64,000 nt of DNA from Anthopleura xanthogrammica (GCA_964019055.1 OZ025221.1:3331713-3395712), one strand, 5' to 3'; shown: positions 11,275-22,614, counted from the first letter of the stretch. Numbers and translations: made by a program. The notes: generated from the sequence alone by a model not told the origin.

Positions 11275-13127
11275 TCATTTTTTTAGACTTCTCAATTCCT
11301 TCTCTTTAATCCTTCTTCTTTTGTTTTTTTCTTTTTTCCTTTCCCTCTCCTTTTCCTCCCTTCCCCTATTCTCCCTTTCATCATTTTCCCTCTTCTCCCC
11401 TTCCCTCTTTTCCCTTTCATCATTTTCCCTCTTCTCTCTTTCATCGTTTTCCCTCTTCTCTCGTTCGTCCCTTTCCCTCTTTTCCCTTTCATCATTTTCC
11501 CTCTTCTCCCGTTCATCATTTTCCCTCTTCTCTCGTTCGTCCCTTTCCCTCTTCTCCCTTTCATCATTTTCCCTCTTCTCTCTTTCATCGTTTTCCTTCT
11601 TCTCTCGTTCGTCCCTTTCCCTCTTTTCCCTTTCATCATTTTCCCTCTTCTCCCGTTCATCATTTTCCCTCTTCTCTCGTTCGTCCCTTTCCCTCTTCTC
11701 CCTTTCATCATTTTCCCTCTTCTCTCTTTCATCGTTTTCCTTCTTCTCTCGTTCGTCCCTTTCCCTCTTCTCCCTTTCATCATTTTCCCTCTTCTCTCTT
11801 TCATCGTTTTCCCTCTTCTCTCGTTCGTCCCTTTCCCTCTTTTCCCTTTCATCATTTTCCCTCTTCTCCCGTTCATCATTTTCCCTCTTCTCTCGTTCGT
11901 CCCTTTCCCTCTTTTCCCTTTCATCATTTTCCCTCTTCTCCCGTTCATCATTTTCCCTCTTCTCTCGTTCGTCCCTTTCCCTCTTCTCCCTTTCATCATT
12001 TTCCCTCTTCTCTCTTTCATCGTTTTCCCTTTTCTTCTGTTCATCATTTTCCCTCTTCTCCCTTTCATCATCTTCCCTCTTCTCCCGTTCCTCCCTTTCC
12101 CTCTTCTCCTGTTCCTCCTGTTCCTTTTTTTCTTTTTCTGGTTGACTTTCATTGCCTATAAAGCAATAAATAAATAAATTAATTAATTAATGATTGAATG
12201 AATGAAGGAATGAATATGTGTATTTGATATAGATTGATGATTTGAAATTCTTTAACCTAAGATTTTCATGTGATATGTACTTGACAAATGGTGTTTAAGA
12301 AGTTTGTCCAAGTTATCCAGTGTCAAAGTAATGACATACCTCTTTTAATTACATTCTTAAATTATGTTTCAATAATGATTGAAATAAATAAATATTTTAT
12401 TAATCTTATTAATAATTTTTTTTAGTGCTATAACATTATGTGCTGTAAAAAAAATTAAATACCTTTTTCTATAATTGTCGAGTCATGTTGGTGAAACAAT
12501 TCCCCCGAATTGAACCTGAAAAAAATAAAGAAATAAAAGGGAAGCATAACATAAAAGTAATAAAATAACAATAAGAATATATTATATAATATAATAAAAA
12601 ATATGATAGAGTGACATGGTTGTCTATCTTATTTTTCTTATAATTAATTATTGTAATTATTATTACCATGAGTAAATATCTTCTGTTCCAAAAAAAAATA
12701 TATTTAAAAACATGTAACATGATGCCTTCAGTTCCAGATGCATAACACCTTACCCCTCAGACATAGAGCACATCTACCTTATGCCTTCAGTTCCAGATGC
12801 ATAACACCTTACCCCTCAGACATAGAGCACATCTACCTTATGCCTTCAGTTCCAGATGCATAACACCTTACCCCTCAGACATAGAGCACATCTACCTTAT
12901 GCCTTCAGTTCCAGATGCATAACACCTTACCCCTCAGACATAGAGCACATCTACCTTATGCCTTCAGTTCCAGATGCATAACACCTTACCCCTCAGACAT
13001 AGAGCACATCTACCTTATGCCTTGTAATGCTTTGTAAGTAACAAGTTGTACTTACTTCTTGATCTTCATCATTAGAATCAATTTCAATGATGAGGTTTGC
13101 GTTTTGACTTTGCTGATTTCTAAACAT
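11275..13127 (-). CDS. Highly charged low-complexity protein encoded largely by a 24-bp minisatellite
   Basis: Visible exons: 13056..13127, 12463..12515, 11275..12155. Exon 1 begins at ATG and reads MFRNQQSQNANLIIEIDSND to a good donor (GAA|GTAAGT, phase 0). Exon 2 (cag|GTTC...AAAG|GTATTT) is open as FNSGELFHQHDSTIIEK, with phase 2 in and phase 1 out. Exon 3 joins as GNESQPEKEKKEQEEQEK and continues for 292 residues of EKRENDER / EKRERDER repeats, ending IKEKELRSLKK and TGA. This frame is open over the whole 881-base exon and its join to exon 2 is in phase. The exon 1 to exon 2 join is not: phase 0 meets phase 2. Either an exon of length 3n+2 lies in the 59-bp repeat array between them, or translation starts at an internal ATGATGAAG in exon 1 in the other frame. 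The protein would be a long single alpha helix or coiled coil. No family was recognised. Confidence 0.55.
11340..12130 (-). repeat. 24-bp coding minisatellite (8-residue unit)
   Basis: On the minus strand the array has the consensus GAGAAGAGGGAAAATGATGA plus four bases, i.e. E-K-R-E-N-D-E-R. There are about 33 units in higher-order groups of three (N-D, N-D, R-D variants). The unit is a multiple of three, so changes in copy number keep the frame. Long stop-free frames also exist on the opposite strand; these follow from the repeat and are not evidence of another gene. Confidence 0.85.
12722..13022. repeat. Five near-identical copies of a 59-bp tandem repeat
   Basis: Successive copies of ATGCCTTCAGTTCCAGATGC...CATCTACCTT recur every 59 bases, about five times, with essentially no divergence. 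The array sits between exons 1 and 2 of the charged-repeat gene. On the minus strand each unit contains a donor-like GAGGG|GTAAGG preceded 20 bases upstream by a TAG, which would delimit a candidate 20-base microexon. No polypyrimidine tract is present, so that use is speculative. Confidence 0.9.
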
Positions 13128-13477
13128 CAAATATATGAAGAAATGATTGATTATCAAATAACAAAATAATGAAAAAAGGAATGAATGGATTCATGGCAAC
13201 ACACAGGACGGGTTGATAGATGCATGCAAATTGTAAATCGATAGTCCGTAATTAAAACATTTCCGGTATATAATTGGTAATCGGAAAAATAATGCCACCC
13301 CGTTTGAGTGACAAATCCAAAAGCATACCACAGTGACTATAAAACAGGGCCGTAAGTTCAGTTACTGTATACTCGTCGACTATACAACAACGATTATACA
13401 ACTGTAGCTCTTCGCCCAGTGTCCATCGAAAAAATCAAGGAGATTTTGTCAAGATTTTGAGTCATTAGGTACCACTC
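13128..13477. promoter_or_regulatory. Short divergent intergenic region, candidate bidirectional promoter
   Basis: The start codon of the charged-repeat gene (minus, 13127) and that of the RING/MATH gene (plus, 13478) lie 350 bases apart, head to head. No clear TATA box was identified for either direction. A shared promoter is inferred from geometry only. Confidence 0.4.
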
Positions 13478-16400
13478 ATGTCGGAAGAATATATGTGGAC
13501 CGTTGGAGAGTGCGTGGTCTTGGATAGAAGCCATCAAATTGTCTTATGTGACATCTGGTAAGTAAACTTCAAATTCTAAACTATATAGGATAATATAAAG
13601 TCTTCAAATACTTGAGCGTATCTAGTCCGGTGCATATCTTAATTTGAGCGGCGATTTCAACGATTTCATAGAGCAAGTTTTCGCTTCCCATATAAAAAAA
13701 AAAAGACATGATTTACCAGCAAATCCCTTGCCAGCTACACGTGAGTTTAATCTAGCGTTGGGTACTTAAAAAAAAAATCAAGCGCGTCGACTGAGAGAGT
13801 ATAACTTCTTTCCTGTAGTGTATTGCAAACCAAGCGTGTGTAAGCGATCAGCGGTCAGCTAATTAAAAATTTTCTTTTCTAGCACACTGGTGATGATGAA
13901 GCCCATTGTGTTAGAGTGTGGCCACACTTTTTGTCAGGTGTGTGTCAGAAGAATAAAGGATGGTCTACTTTCTAGACAGAAATGTCCATCCTGTAGATGC
14001 GCAATGTCCATGTCCATGGCGTCCACCAATGTATCCCTGGCAGCACTGGTGGCATCACTATCTGCCAAATGCACCAATGATGGATGTTCTTGGACTGGGA
14101 AAGTTGGCGAGCACGAGCATCATTTGGCCCAGTGCCAATACAGGATCACCAACTGTGTTAACCAGGCAGCAGGATGCATTGTTTCTGTGCCGAAATACAG
14201 CATCGCCGAACATGAAAAAAAATGTTCCTACAGACCGGGAAAATGCTTTGACTGTGACGAGATAGTTGCACTTATAACGATGGCCCATCACAGAACGAGA
14301 AAGTGCCCAATGCGCAAAGTTGTTTGCCCATACTTTATGGACGAAGGGGGGAAGCACTACATAAAGTTGTAAGTACACGTGGAATATATAGAGATTACTT
14401 CATGGAAAGTGCGCGCGTACGGTTTTTATTCACGAGTTGTGAAGTATCATAAAACGAACAAGCGAGTCTTCGAGCGCGTGAGTTTTATGATACGAAACAA
14501 CGAGTGAATAAAAACTGTACAAAGCACTTTCCATGGTGTTTTCTTTTTATTATATTCATACCGAGATTTTCAATTTGGTTTGAATTAGAGACTATTTTAG
14601 TTTACAAAGTTTGTAAACAAAGCTCAGTTTGCAAACTAAAAATTGTATTGCAATAATTCTTTATTTTACAACGCTGTTTTACAAGCATAATAAAAACTTA
14701 TTCTTATTAACTTCTAATTCGGTTTCTAAGTTTAATCTTTTCAACTTCTAGGCTTTTAGTTTACACCATGAATGATTGCGAAAGCTTACCGAAGTTTCTG
14801 TTGCCTTCTTACACGACAAAGCTGCCTTTCAATTCCTCGTTGTTGTTTAATACATTTTTAAGAACTTTTCCACGAGATTTACATCTCGGTCAGCTTTTCC
14901 TCTGCTCTACTATTGGTATTTCATCGATTTTCTCTTTGGTTTCGTCGTCTAAGTTATATTTTCATCCATGTTTTGAACTCAAACTTTCTAGTTTAGGTCT
15001 CACCGAATTGAAGTCGTCTTCTTACAAAAGCAACTGAAGCTGACTTTCTTGTTGTTGTTTAAGTTTTCAGTACTTTTAAAGAACTTTTACAATAGATTTA
15101 CATCTCAGGCAGCTTTTTCTCCGCTTTACTATAGGTAATCCATCGATTTTCTCTTTGGTTTGTCGTCTAAAATATAGTTTCATTCATGTTTTGAAATAAA
15201 AACTTTCTAGTTTAGTCGAAAGTCTCACACGAAAGAGCAGTGGAGCCCGTTGCTGCCGGCTTCTGATTGGACGTATCGTTTTTCTCACGCGTGAAGAAAA
15301 GCCGTACGTGGCTTCTGATTGGACGTATCGTTTTTCTCACACGTGAAAAAGCGATACGCGCATTGTGATTGGTTGGGAAAAGTGAACGAACGAACATTTA
15401 TTACACAGGATTTTACTGAGTAAATCTCGGTATGTATATAATATGACTGTTTTCTTTTTGTTTATAATCACATATATAATCTATTAAAATAAACGTATTT
15501 CCCATTGACATTTTGATCGCTGATCTTCGATGGACAACGTTTTTTGGATCAGGTGACAGTACACAGTGTTTCAGTACCTTTGAGTTTTGGAGTATCGTTG
15601 CTATGGTACATCCATTAATTCATTTGTTGTGTTATTAATTCATTAAAAACATTACTCACACACTGTAGGAAAAAAAACCACTACTATAACAATTCATGCG
15701 AACTTTTTGCGGTTTCAGATGTGACGCTACACAACACATGTTTAGTTGCGAAGGAAGAATCAGGAAATGCGAAATTCCTGGCTGTAACTTCCTTGGCAAC
15801 CATCAGCAGATGGACGTTCATAACAAGGAAACTATTGAGAGCCATAACGGGCTACTTTTACGACACCATCGAGAGATGATGGTATTAGTTAAAAATAAGG
15901 TAAGTGCTTCAAAACATGCCATGCAACTTTTTATCATTTTTTCTGAATTTTTTCTAAGACAATTGTACACTTGATAGCAACGAATATCGTTAATGTTAAT
16001 TTACATCGAATAACAATAATAATAATTATTATTGTTTATTATTATTAATACGTCACGGATATCCACTTCGCCTTGAATATAAAATTTAGGTTTAACGACT
16101 TGTAATAATCATTAAGATGAGCCGGTAGTTGAGGTAATTATTCAACGTATCCGTTGAGCATGAAGTGATATGTACTTATTGACTGAGTGGGAGGTCCGAA
16201 CGGGAAAATATTTGGCTCGAGGTCCTGAAGTACGGAACGAGCGCAGCGAGTTCCGTGCCAAGGACCTCGAGCCAAATATTTTCCCGTTCGGACCGACCTT
16301 AACTCAGTCAATAAGCATTTTATCATATGACCACATATAAAAAATCGATTTCAAAGCGTTTTTAATAAATGCGAATCAAAATGCGTAGTTTTTACATGAT

Positions 16401-17266
16401 TGACGGCAGCGAGTCCGAACGGCGAGTCCGAACGGGAAGTTATTACACTTTTCGGAAAAGCGTACTTTTTTTGCTGACGACATTTTCCCCAAAGGTTTTT
16501 TTTAGAATCACGCGTACAGTGAAATACGGTCATATGATAAATATATATAATATATAGTATAGTATCAGACTTGATTTATAATGAAAAAAAAATAAAAAGC
16601 TGCGTAAAGAAAGCAGTTTAGTATTGTCTCCTAATTACCGTTCGACCAGGTAATAATGCAATGTGAAACTTTTTATTTTAACTATATAAACTTACCTATA
16701 AATATACTTATAAACTTCAGCCGACAGATGCAATGTCCAGGTATCACGAGGATGTGTATGGGGCATTGTCCTATACCTGGACCATACACCAGGAGGATAT
16801 TGCAAACATCAAGGTTGCAAATGCTAGAGGAGTACCATTAACAAGCCCATTAATCTCTGAGCTTGTTAATGGCAACAATCTTTCTTGGAGACTTCTACTC
16901 TACACAACGACAGGGGAGTTGTACGCCCAGTTTGTCCGTGGAAACGAACAACTGTCAGTGAGGATAGTGTAAGTAAATGTAGTACAATTATCATGTATTT
17001 TAATTTATATATCTTTCCAATGATACCCGACATGATGCGTCTGTGCTCCAAAGCGAAACAAGGGAATTCAAGTTGTATTTTCATTCTCATTTCTTTCCTT
17101 TCATTTCAGATTTATCATTCAAGATTCCCAAAAAAGCTCCTCGTTGACGTGTTGCCTCGAACAAGGACATATGGCAGGATGGAAATTTGCAGCGCTGCAA
17201 AATTTGAGCACTTATCCATTGGAAATATATGTAAAAATAACATTGATACGATTTATCCTAGTGTGA
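13478..17266 (+). CDS. TRAF-like E3 ubiquitin ligase (RING, TRAF-type zinc fingers, MATH domain)
   Basis: Five exons: 13478..13557, 13883..14368, 15719..15899, 16721..16968, 17110..17266; 1152 bases, 383 aa, all phases consistent. A canonical C3HC4 RING spans residues 24-64 (LCDIC, LECGHTFCQVC, CPSC); its second cysteine is rebuilt across the first splice (TG|C). TRAF-type zinc fingers follow (about 85-215): CTNDGCSWTGKVGEHEHH, AEHEKKCSYRPGKC, RKCPMRKVVCPY, RKCEIPGCNFLGNHQQMDVH. A short helical linker (HHREMMVLVKNK) leads to a C-terminal MATH/TRAF-C domain (about 260-375) with YTWTIHQEDI, SPLISELVNGNNLSWRLLLY and the C-terminal strands. This is the layout of TRAF adaptor ligases, which bind receptor tails through MATH and build ubiquitin chains through RING in NF-kB/JNK signalling. 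It is shorter than most vertebrate TRAFs, with little coiled coil. The exact receptor or pathway is unknown. Confidence 0.9.
14401..14536. repeat. Palindromic MITE in intron 2 of the RING/MATH gene
   Basis: Arms CATGGAAAGTGC..GTTTTTATTCAC and GTGAATAAAAAC..GCACTTTCCATG are inverted complements around a GC-richer centre (GCGAGTCTTCGAGCGCG). Confidence 0.8.
14818..15212. repeat. Imperfect tandem duplication (~200-bp unit) followed by a short duplication
   Basis: Two diverged copies share CATCGATTTTCTCTTTGGTT, TTCATnCATGTTTTGAA and ACTTTCTAGTTTAG, spaced about 205 bases apart. Just after them (15260-15345) the 33-base phrase beginning GGCTTCTGATTGGACG also occurs twice. All lie within intron 2 of the RING/MATH gene. 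Confidence 0.65.
16166..16328. repeat. Palindromic MITE in intron 3 of the RING/MATH gene
   Basis: Long complementary arms (TATTGACTGAGT, GGTCCGAACGGGAAAATATT and TGGCTCGAGGTCCT against their complements) meet around a GAACGAGCGCAGCGAGTTC centre. Confidence 0.8.
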
Positions 17267-17354
17267 CATATTTGTGACATATTTTTGCTCTGATCGGCTT
17301 CAGGAACTAACACCCCTCTCGAACAAGAAAAAAAAAAAAAAAAAAAAAAAAGGC

Positions 17355-17432
17355 CCTTAAGACTTGTCTCGGAGGCCGAAAAGTCAAATGGTATACCGCA
17401 TACGGTAGTTGGTTCGAATCCAACATGACTTC
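17355..17432 (+). repeat. tRNA-like fragment with T-arm and B box
   Basis: GTTGGTTCGAATCCAAC is a perfect 5-bp T-stem with a standard loop and carries the pol III B-box core GGTTCGAATCC. A hairpin TACCGCATACGGTA lies just upstream where an anticodon stem would be. No matching 5' acceptor strand or A box was identified, so this is probably a tRNA relic or SINE head rather than a gene. Confidence 0.35.
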
Positions 17433-17692
17433 CAATGAGAAACAGTCTTAAAGGTGTTCTGCTATTGTATATCTTGCCCAACATCTACCATTTTGAAAGA
17501 GGAACAAGTAAACAATTAAAAAAAAAAATACTATATTCACCTGCGCATAACAAAAATGATCTATTGACAGGGAAGTGATGGGGAACCTTTTAAAAGTAAC
17601 ACAATTTCACTGAATGGTTTAGCGTGGTATCTCCTCCTACTTATGACGTCTAAATTTGGACAAAATGTTATGTACCCACGAAGGGAGAAAGA

Positions 17693-17855
17693 ATGAATAA
17701 ATGAATGGATGAATGGATGAATGGATGAATGGATGAATGGATGAATGGATGAATGGATGAATGGATGAATGGATGAATGGATGAATGGATGAATGGATGA
17801 ATGGATGAATGGATGAATGGATGAATGGATGAATGGATGAATGGATGAATGGATG
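17693..17855. repeat. (GAATGGAT)n microsatellite
   Basis: Almost perfect repetition of an 8-base unit, ATGAATGG, for about 160 bases. Confidence 0.95.
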
Positions 17856-18048
17856 CCAGGCATTGTCATGACCAGGTATATGGGTGTTTGGGTTATTGAA
17901 AGGATGGAAAGGCGTCCGAATGAATTCAACAAATTTGCCCCCTGAGAGACGAGAAAAAAAATTGTATTAGCAAAGTGGTGGGTACATTTTTTGTGAAGAA
18001 AAATCCCTCTTGTGCTATCGTGCTAAATCCAGTCATTCAATCTTTCTT

Positions 18049-18172
18049 TCATCCATCCATCCGGCCATCCATCCATCCATCCCTCCCTCCCTCCCTCCCT
18101 CCCTCCCTCCCTCCCTCCCTCCCTCCCTCCCTCCCTCCCTCCATCCATCCATCCATCCATCCATCCATCCAT
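18049..18172. repeat. (CATC)n / (CCTC)n compound microsatellite
   Basis: A CATC block, a long CCTC block and a second CATC block together form a 124-base tetranucleotide tract. Confidence 0.95.
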
Positions 18173-18410
18173 CATGATTAATTCTTTTTTCTTTATTTCT
18201 TTCTTTCGTGCGTACATTCTTCGCAAAGATTAAATGTCAAGAGAAAAAAAAAATAAAAAAAATTAATCAATCTGCAGTAAAGTTTGCGGACAAGATTGTG
18301 CGCAGGTTTCAATTTTCGTAGTTGTCAAACTATTTGTAATTCCTGACTCGATTCACGTGCATACGCTTTGAAACCGCAATCCAACACTGATTTCACTGAG
18401 TTCCAAAACT

Positions 18411-18918
18411 GTGCTTTCATCAGTTTTTCGGTGGTTGGATCATCTGACGAAACACTCACTATCGTTTTTGATATACTACGTAAAATATGCTACTAATAAG
18501 AATAAGCTTTTATTAGAGCAGCCAACCTATAATCTGAAATCATATGGCTTAAGATCTTTTTCTGTATGTGCTCCTTTGTTATGGAACAAGCTTCCGATCT
18601 AAATTAAGGATAGTCCTACAATAATGACATTTAAATCTAAGTTAAAGACTTATTTTTTCAAAATTGCATTTAATTTGTAATTTATAGTTCTTAGTATCAT
18701 GTAATTGTAAGTATTTTTTATATGAGTATTTATTTCTCAGTTATATCTAGATTATGTAAATTATATATTTATAGGATGTAACTAATATTTTAGATAGCTA
18801 TATTAACAATTTTAACCAATTAGATTTATTTTACTTTATATATATATTGTAATTAATTAGTTTGTCCTACGAGATAAGCGCATTTGGGCATCTTGGAAAA
18901 TGCGCTCTATAAATAAAG

Positions 18919-18959
<41 letters not shown>

Positions 18960-18960
18960 G
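18411..18960 (+). mobile_element. 3' end of a non-LTR retrotransposon (CR1/L2-like)
   Basis: The last coding part is recognisable as SYGLRSFSVCAPLLWNKLPI, then a stop, then IKDSPTIMTFKSKLKTYFFK. This is the usual C-terminal tail of CR1/L2-type LINE polyproteins. It is followed by an AT-rich 3' UTR, the phrase GATAAGCGCATTTGGGCATC...AATGCGCTCTATAAATAAAG, and a terminal (ATT)n tract. Only this 5'-truncated tail is present. Confidence 0.75.
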
Positions 18961-20421
18961 AATTTTTTACTATTTTAAGACATGTTAAAGTACTTTACAA
19001 AAAAAGAAAACTGGCGTTTACCATTTATTACTAGCATTTTTATTTCGCGAGATATTCAAGTTTGAAGTTTATAGTAATAGGACTTTGATGACGTCATACT
19101 CTCAAAAACACAGTTTGCTTCAATATTGATCTCAGTATAGTTTTGAGAGTAAGTGGTGAATGTCATTCAAATTTTGAATTATACTTGTATTCGAAACATG
19201 TAACATGAAAAAGCATACACTGTGGTTGCTATGGCAACTTGATGCTGTCCAAGCCCCCAAGGAGGTTTTTAGATTTGCTGCGATTGCTTTGTTGTTTTTC
19301 AACTTCATTTGTTTGAATAAACTTTTGCCTATGACCATAACAGATATTTTTGCCAAGCCTCGTTTGATACAATGTCTTATAAAGGTAGAAATGTCTAAAA
19401 CTTGAATTTTACGTAGTTGTGGCCTGGGACCGAGGCTGTTGCTACGACAACTGATCTGTATAGTTATTTGTGAAGAGCAGCTAGTTTACTACAATACTAC
19501 TAAATGTGGTCGATTTTGATTGAAATTGGGCTGAGATATAGCTTATTGTAATCCTAGGCTGGTCAAGTAGTGAGGCTATGACGTAATCAGGAACCAAGGC
19601 CGCCATTTTTTAAACTCCAATATCTTTTGAAGGAAAAAAGATATTTGAAAAAGGAAAGCGTCGTTTCACTTCGCTACCAAAGGTCTCTTTAACTTGCCAA
19701 AAAAAACAGCAAGTCAAAAATTTGGTCAAAGAAAGGAGGGGAGAACAGGTGTATCTTAGACTGATGTATTTATCTTTTACGTGGATGAAATTTTGTAAGA
19801 TTGAGTCGGTTTGCAACGACGATTTTTCGCGATACACCGTTGCGCGAAAAGTTTATACCATGTAACATGCCAGATAAAACTATTTTTAGAATAACTTCGA
19901 CTTCAGGCAACACGTTGCGAGTTTCTGATCTGAAGTCAAAACCCCGCAACTCAAAATGACGAATTTTTCGCAGCGTTGCGCGAAATATTGTCGTTGCAAA
20001 TCGACTCGTGTAACATCGGCTGTAAGTCTTTTAATAATGAAACTTTGGTTTTTTCGTGTATGAAAAACGGGAGATAAAAGTTTACATAAAGTCAAGATAA
20101 AAACAAGAGAACAAAAGGTATTAATCCGAATAAATAATGAGGTAACCAAACAGTGTAGAAAAGTTATTTTAATGTATTGACATTGCAGCAATTCTCTTAA
20201 TGTCAGACATGTTTTTCACCGCACTGTTAATTTGCATCTCATTCACCTGACGCATTCACCACACCCACGCGCTTAATCACTGAAGCTGCTGTCGCCTTTT
20301 GATTGGTTGATGGTATGATAACGGCATTATTCCACTTCATTACACAAAATTTAAAAGCTCAAATGCTGTTGATTACTGCAGTAACTGTATTCACTTGACA
20401 TTCATCAAAGGTGAAAATAAC
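18961..20421. other. Intergenic region without a recognised gene
   Basis: No convincing exon was seen. The phrase GTTGCGCGAAA occurs at about 19840 and 19975 in diverged sequence, suggesting remnants of repeated DNA, and a TGACGTCAT motif lies at 19089. Confidence 0.4.
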
Positions 20422-21930
20422 ATGGATCTTCGATATATTTTCAAATTAAGGCAACGATCAATGGAAAGGCAAATAAGGTGGCTTCAAAGAAGGGCTTTGT
20501 TAGCCAATCCACTATACTGTGGAGATTGTAACAAGGAGATGCAGCTGGTACGGAAAATAGACAACAGAGTTGACGGGCACGCGTGGTAAGTCCAAACCAA
20601 CATATTCTTATCTAATTTCAAAGCCTCTTAAGGGGTCCCTAATATTAAACTTCAGGATCATGATAAAGGTCCTTTTACACTGTGCTGCTCGTCAACTTGT
20701 CTCGCAGTGCTTGAAAATGCAACGTTGCAGTTTGCCGAGGTGATCTCAGCAACTTGCAATAACTTGAAAAAGATGCCTTAAAATTGAGAGAAAGGTTGCT
20801 GGAGGGGTGATACGCTGTGCAATGGCGTTGCGAAAAGTAGAACTAAGTTCTACTTCGTGAAACGTGCAAGAAAAAAATTGTGACACAACGCGAGACAGGT
20901 TGCTGGAAAAAAAAGTTTATGTTACGACTTCTATCCCAACCAGAGTCGTATTTGTTCTTAGTGTATTGCTGTCGGCAAAGGACTGGCGCCTTTTCTCAAA
21001 AACTTTACTAATTTGCTAATTTGTTTATTGATGTAATGATGACTTGCAAAGAATTGTCACCACTGGAAGTTAAACGTGTGAACAATTGGACAATGGTGTA
21101 TTATTGTTATTTCAACCCTATTGTTTCACTAACACGCCCACACCAAGGCCGCGCCGCTCCAAACAGTTATCACTTAACAACTTTGCCAATTTATTTGTTC
21201 GTTCATGAAATGACTTGCAAAAAAATTGTCGCGTTTTGTTCTATTACTTTCTAAAAGAACAGTACTGAAATATTTGAATGGTCGTTTTTATTTCTTTTTA
21301 TTCTTAGGAGATGTGGTGGCTGCAAGAAAAAGAGGTCACTGAGATGCAACAGTTTGTTTGCAACAATCCCAAAGATAGCACTGAACGATGCTCTGTTAAT
21401 GATCTACTTCTGGAGTGAAGATCAGGCCAGAAAGAAGACAGCGAGAAACGTTGGGGTCAGTGAAAACTTGGTTTCCAAGTTTTTTCGAAAGTTGACAAAC
21501 GTTTGCTCGGATAACATTGCACGTTATCCTTTCGTGCCATTTGGAGGCCCAAACAACACTATTGTTCAGTGCGACGAAAGCAAGTTCAACCATAAATCAA
21601 AGGTGAGCGCAAGTGTATTAACTTACAGGAAAATAGCCTTTAAAGAAAATAAAGTTCCTAGCTTACATCATATAGTGTTTGATGTAAAGCATTATTTTTT
21701 ATATTCTATAATCCATTTCATAACGAGTCCGCTCACTTTAATTTCGTGTCACTTGTTACACACTCGGTCCAGTGTTGCGTACAGAAAAAAGCATAAAAAC
21801 CAACCTCGTCTCAAACCGTAAGAAGTAGTTCGTCTCCAAGCATGACTAGTGGAGTATGTCTGGATTTTAGGAAAGTCCTTTGTATTTAGAACGAGCTGGT
21901 CTTGTCCGAAACATCAGAATCAGGGGGACA

Positions 21931-21970
<40 letters not shown>

Positions 21971-22614
21971 ACGGAAAAGAATAATGATAGAACTACTAGT
22001 TGAAAATTCAGCATTCATTTTTGAACGGGGTGGTGGGAGAGATAGTGTAATGTTACTGAATGGGATAAACTGCATTGTGGTTTATTCCAATATCTTATCT
22101 ATATATTATCTATATAAGATATATTAACATTTTCTTATTTTTCGAATATAAACAGTATCAAAGAGGGAGACGAAGTGAAGAACTGTGGGTATTTGGAGTT
22201 GTCACGACAGAGTTTGCGCCATGTAAGGGATACTATCAGGTGGTAGAAAGAAGAAACCGCGATAATTTGCTTCCTATATTGGACAAGTGCTTGAAGGCCG
22301 GGAGTGAGGTCCATACAGATGATTGGGGAGCCTACGACAACCTGCAGCAGCACCTGCCACAAAAGGTTGCAGTCCATAGAATAGTCAACCATTCTATTAA
22401 TTTCGTCGATCCAGGAACAGGAGTCCATACCCAAAATATAGAATCAAAGTGGAACTCACTTAAGCAAGGCATAAAAGAAAGAAGAGGTATAAGTCGCCAG
22501 GACTTACAGTCTTACCTGGACGAACGAATGTGGAGGGAATGGAGGGGGAAAGATGAGGTTTTGAATAATTTCATTTCTTGTGTAGCCCTAATGTTTCCAA
22601 ATGTTCCTGTCTAG
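20422..22614 (+). CDS. Merlin-type (IS1595/ISXO2-like) DDE transposase, three exons
   Basis: Exons 20422..20585, 21308..21602 and 22156..22614 join in phase to 918 bases, 305 aa. An N-terminal zinc ribbon (YCGDCNKEM ... WRCGGCKKKRSLRC) is followed by a helix-turn-helix-like segment (KKTARNVGVSENLVSKFFRK) and the DDE domain. The three acidic positions appear in VQCDESKF, VHTDDWGAYDNL and HTQNIESKW, with the family motif W-FG in LWVFGVVTTE. These features define the ISXO2/IS1595 fold used by eukaryotic Merlin elements, which cut and paste through terminal inverted repeats. No stops or frameshifts interrupt the model. Clear terminal repeats were not found, so it may be an immobile or co-opted copy. 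An AATAAA at 22681 fits a transcript end. Intron 2 holds a (GAAA)n run. Confidence 0.85.
21931..21972. repeat. (GAAA)n microsatellite
   Basis: About ten GAAA units lie within intron 2 of the Merlin transposase gene. Confidence 0.9.

Noticed and set aside
11321..12145. Long plus-strand open frame rich in Ser, Phe and Leu
   Set aside because: It is the complement of the 24-bp repeat that encodes the charged protein. The minus-strand E/K/R frame has matching splice sites and a phase-consistent upstream exon; the plus frame has neither.
11292..12152. Minus-strand ATG-initiated frame of RRGKMMKGRRGK repeats
   Set aside because: It is another frame of the same array. Joining it to the upstream exon would need a different phase, and the EKRENDER frame continues cleanly through the splice and to a stop.
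12722..13022. Possible CRISPR-like array
   Set aside because: The 59-bp units are contiguous tandem copies with no variable spacers, in an animal intron.
17561..18226. Open frames of (SIHPFIH)n and (PPSL)n type
   Set aside because: Translations of tetra- and octanucleotide microsatellites with no splice or domain context.
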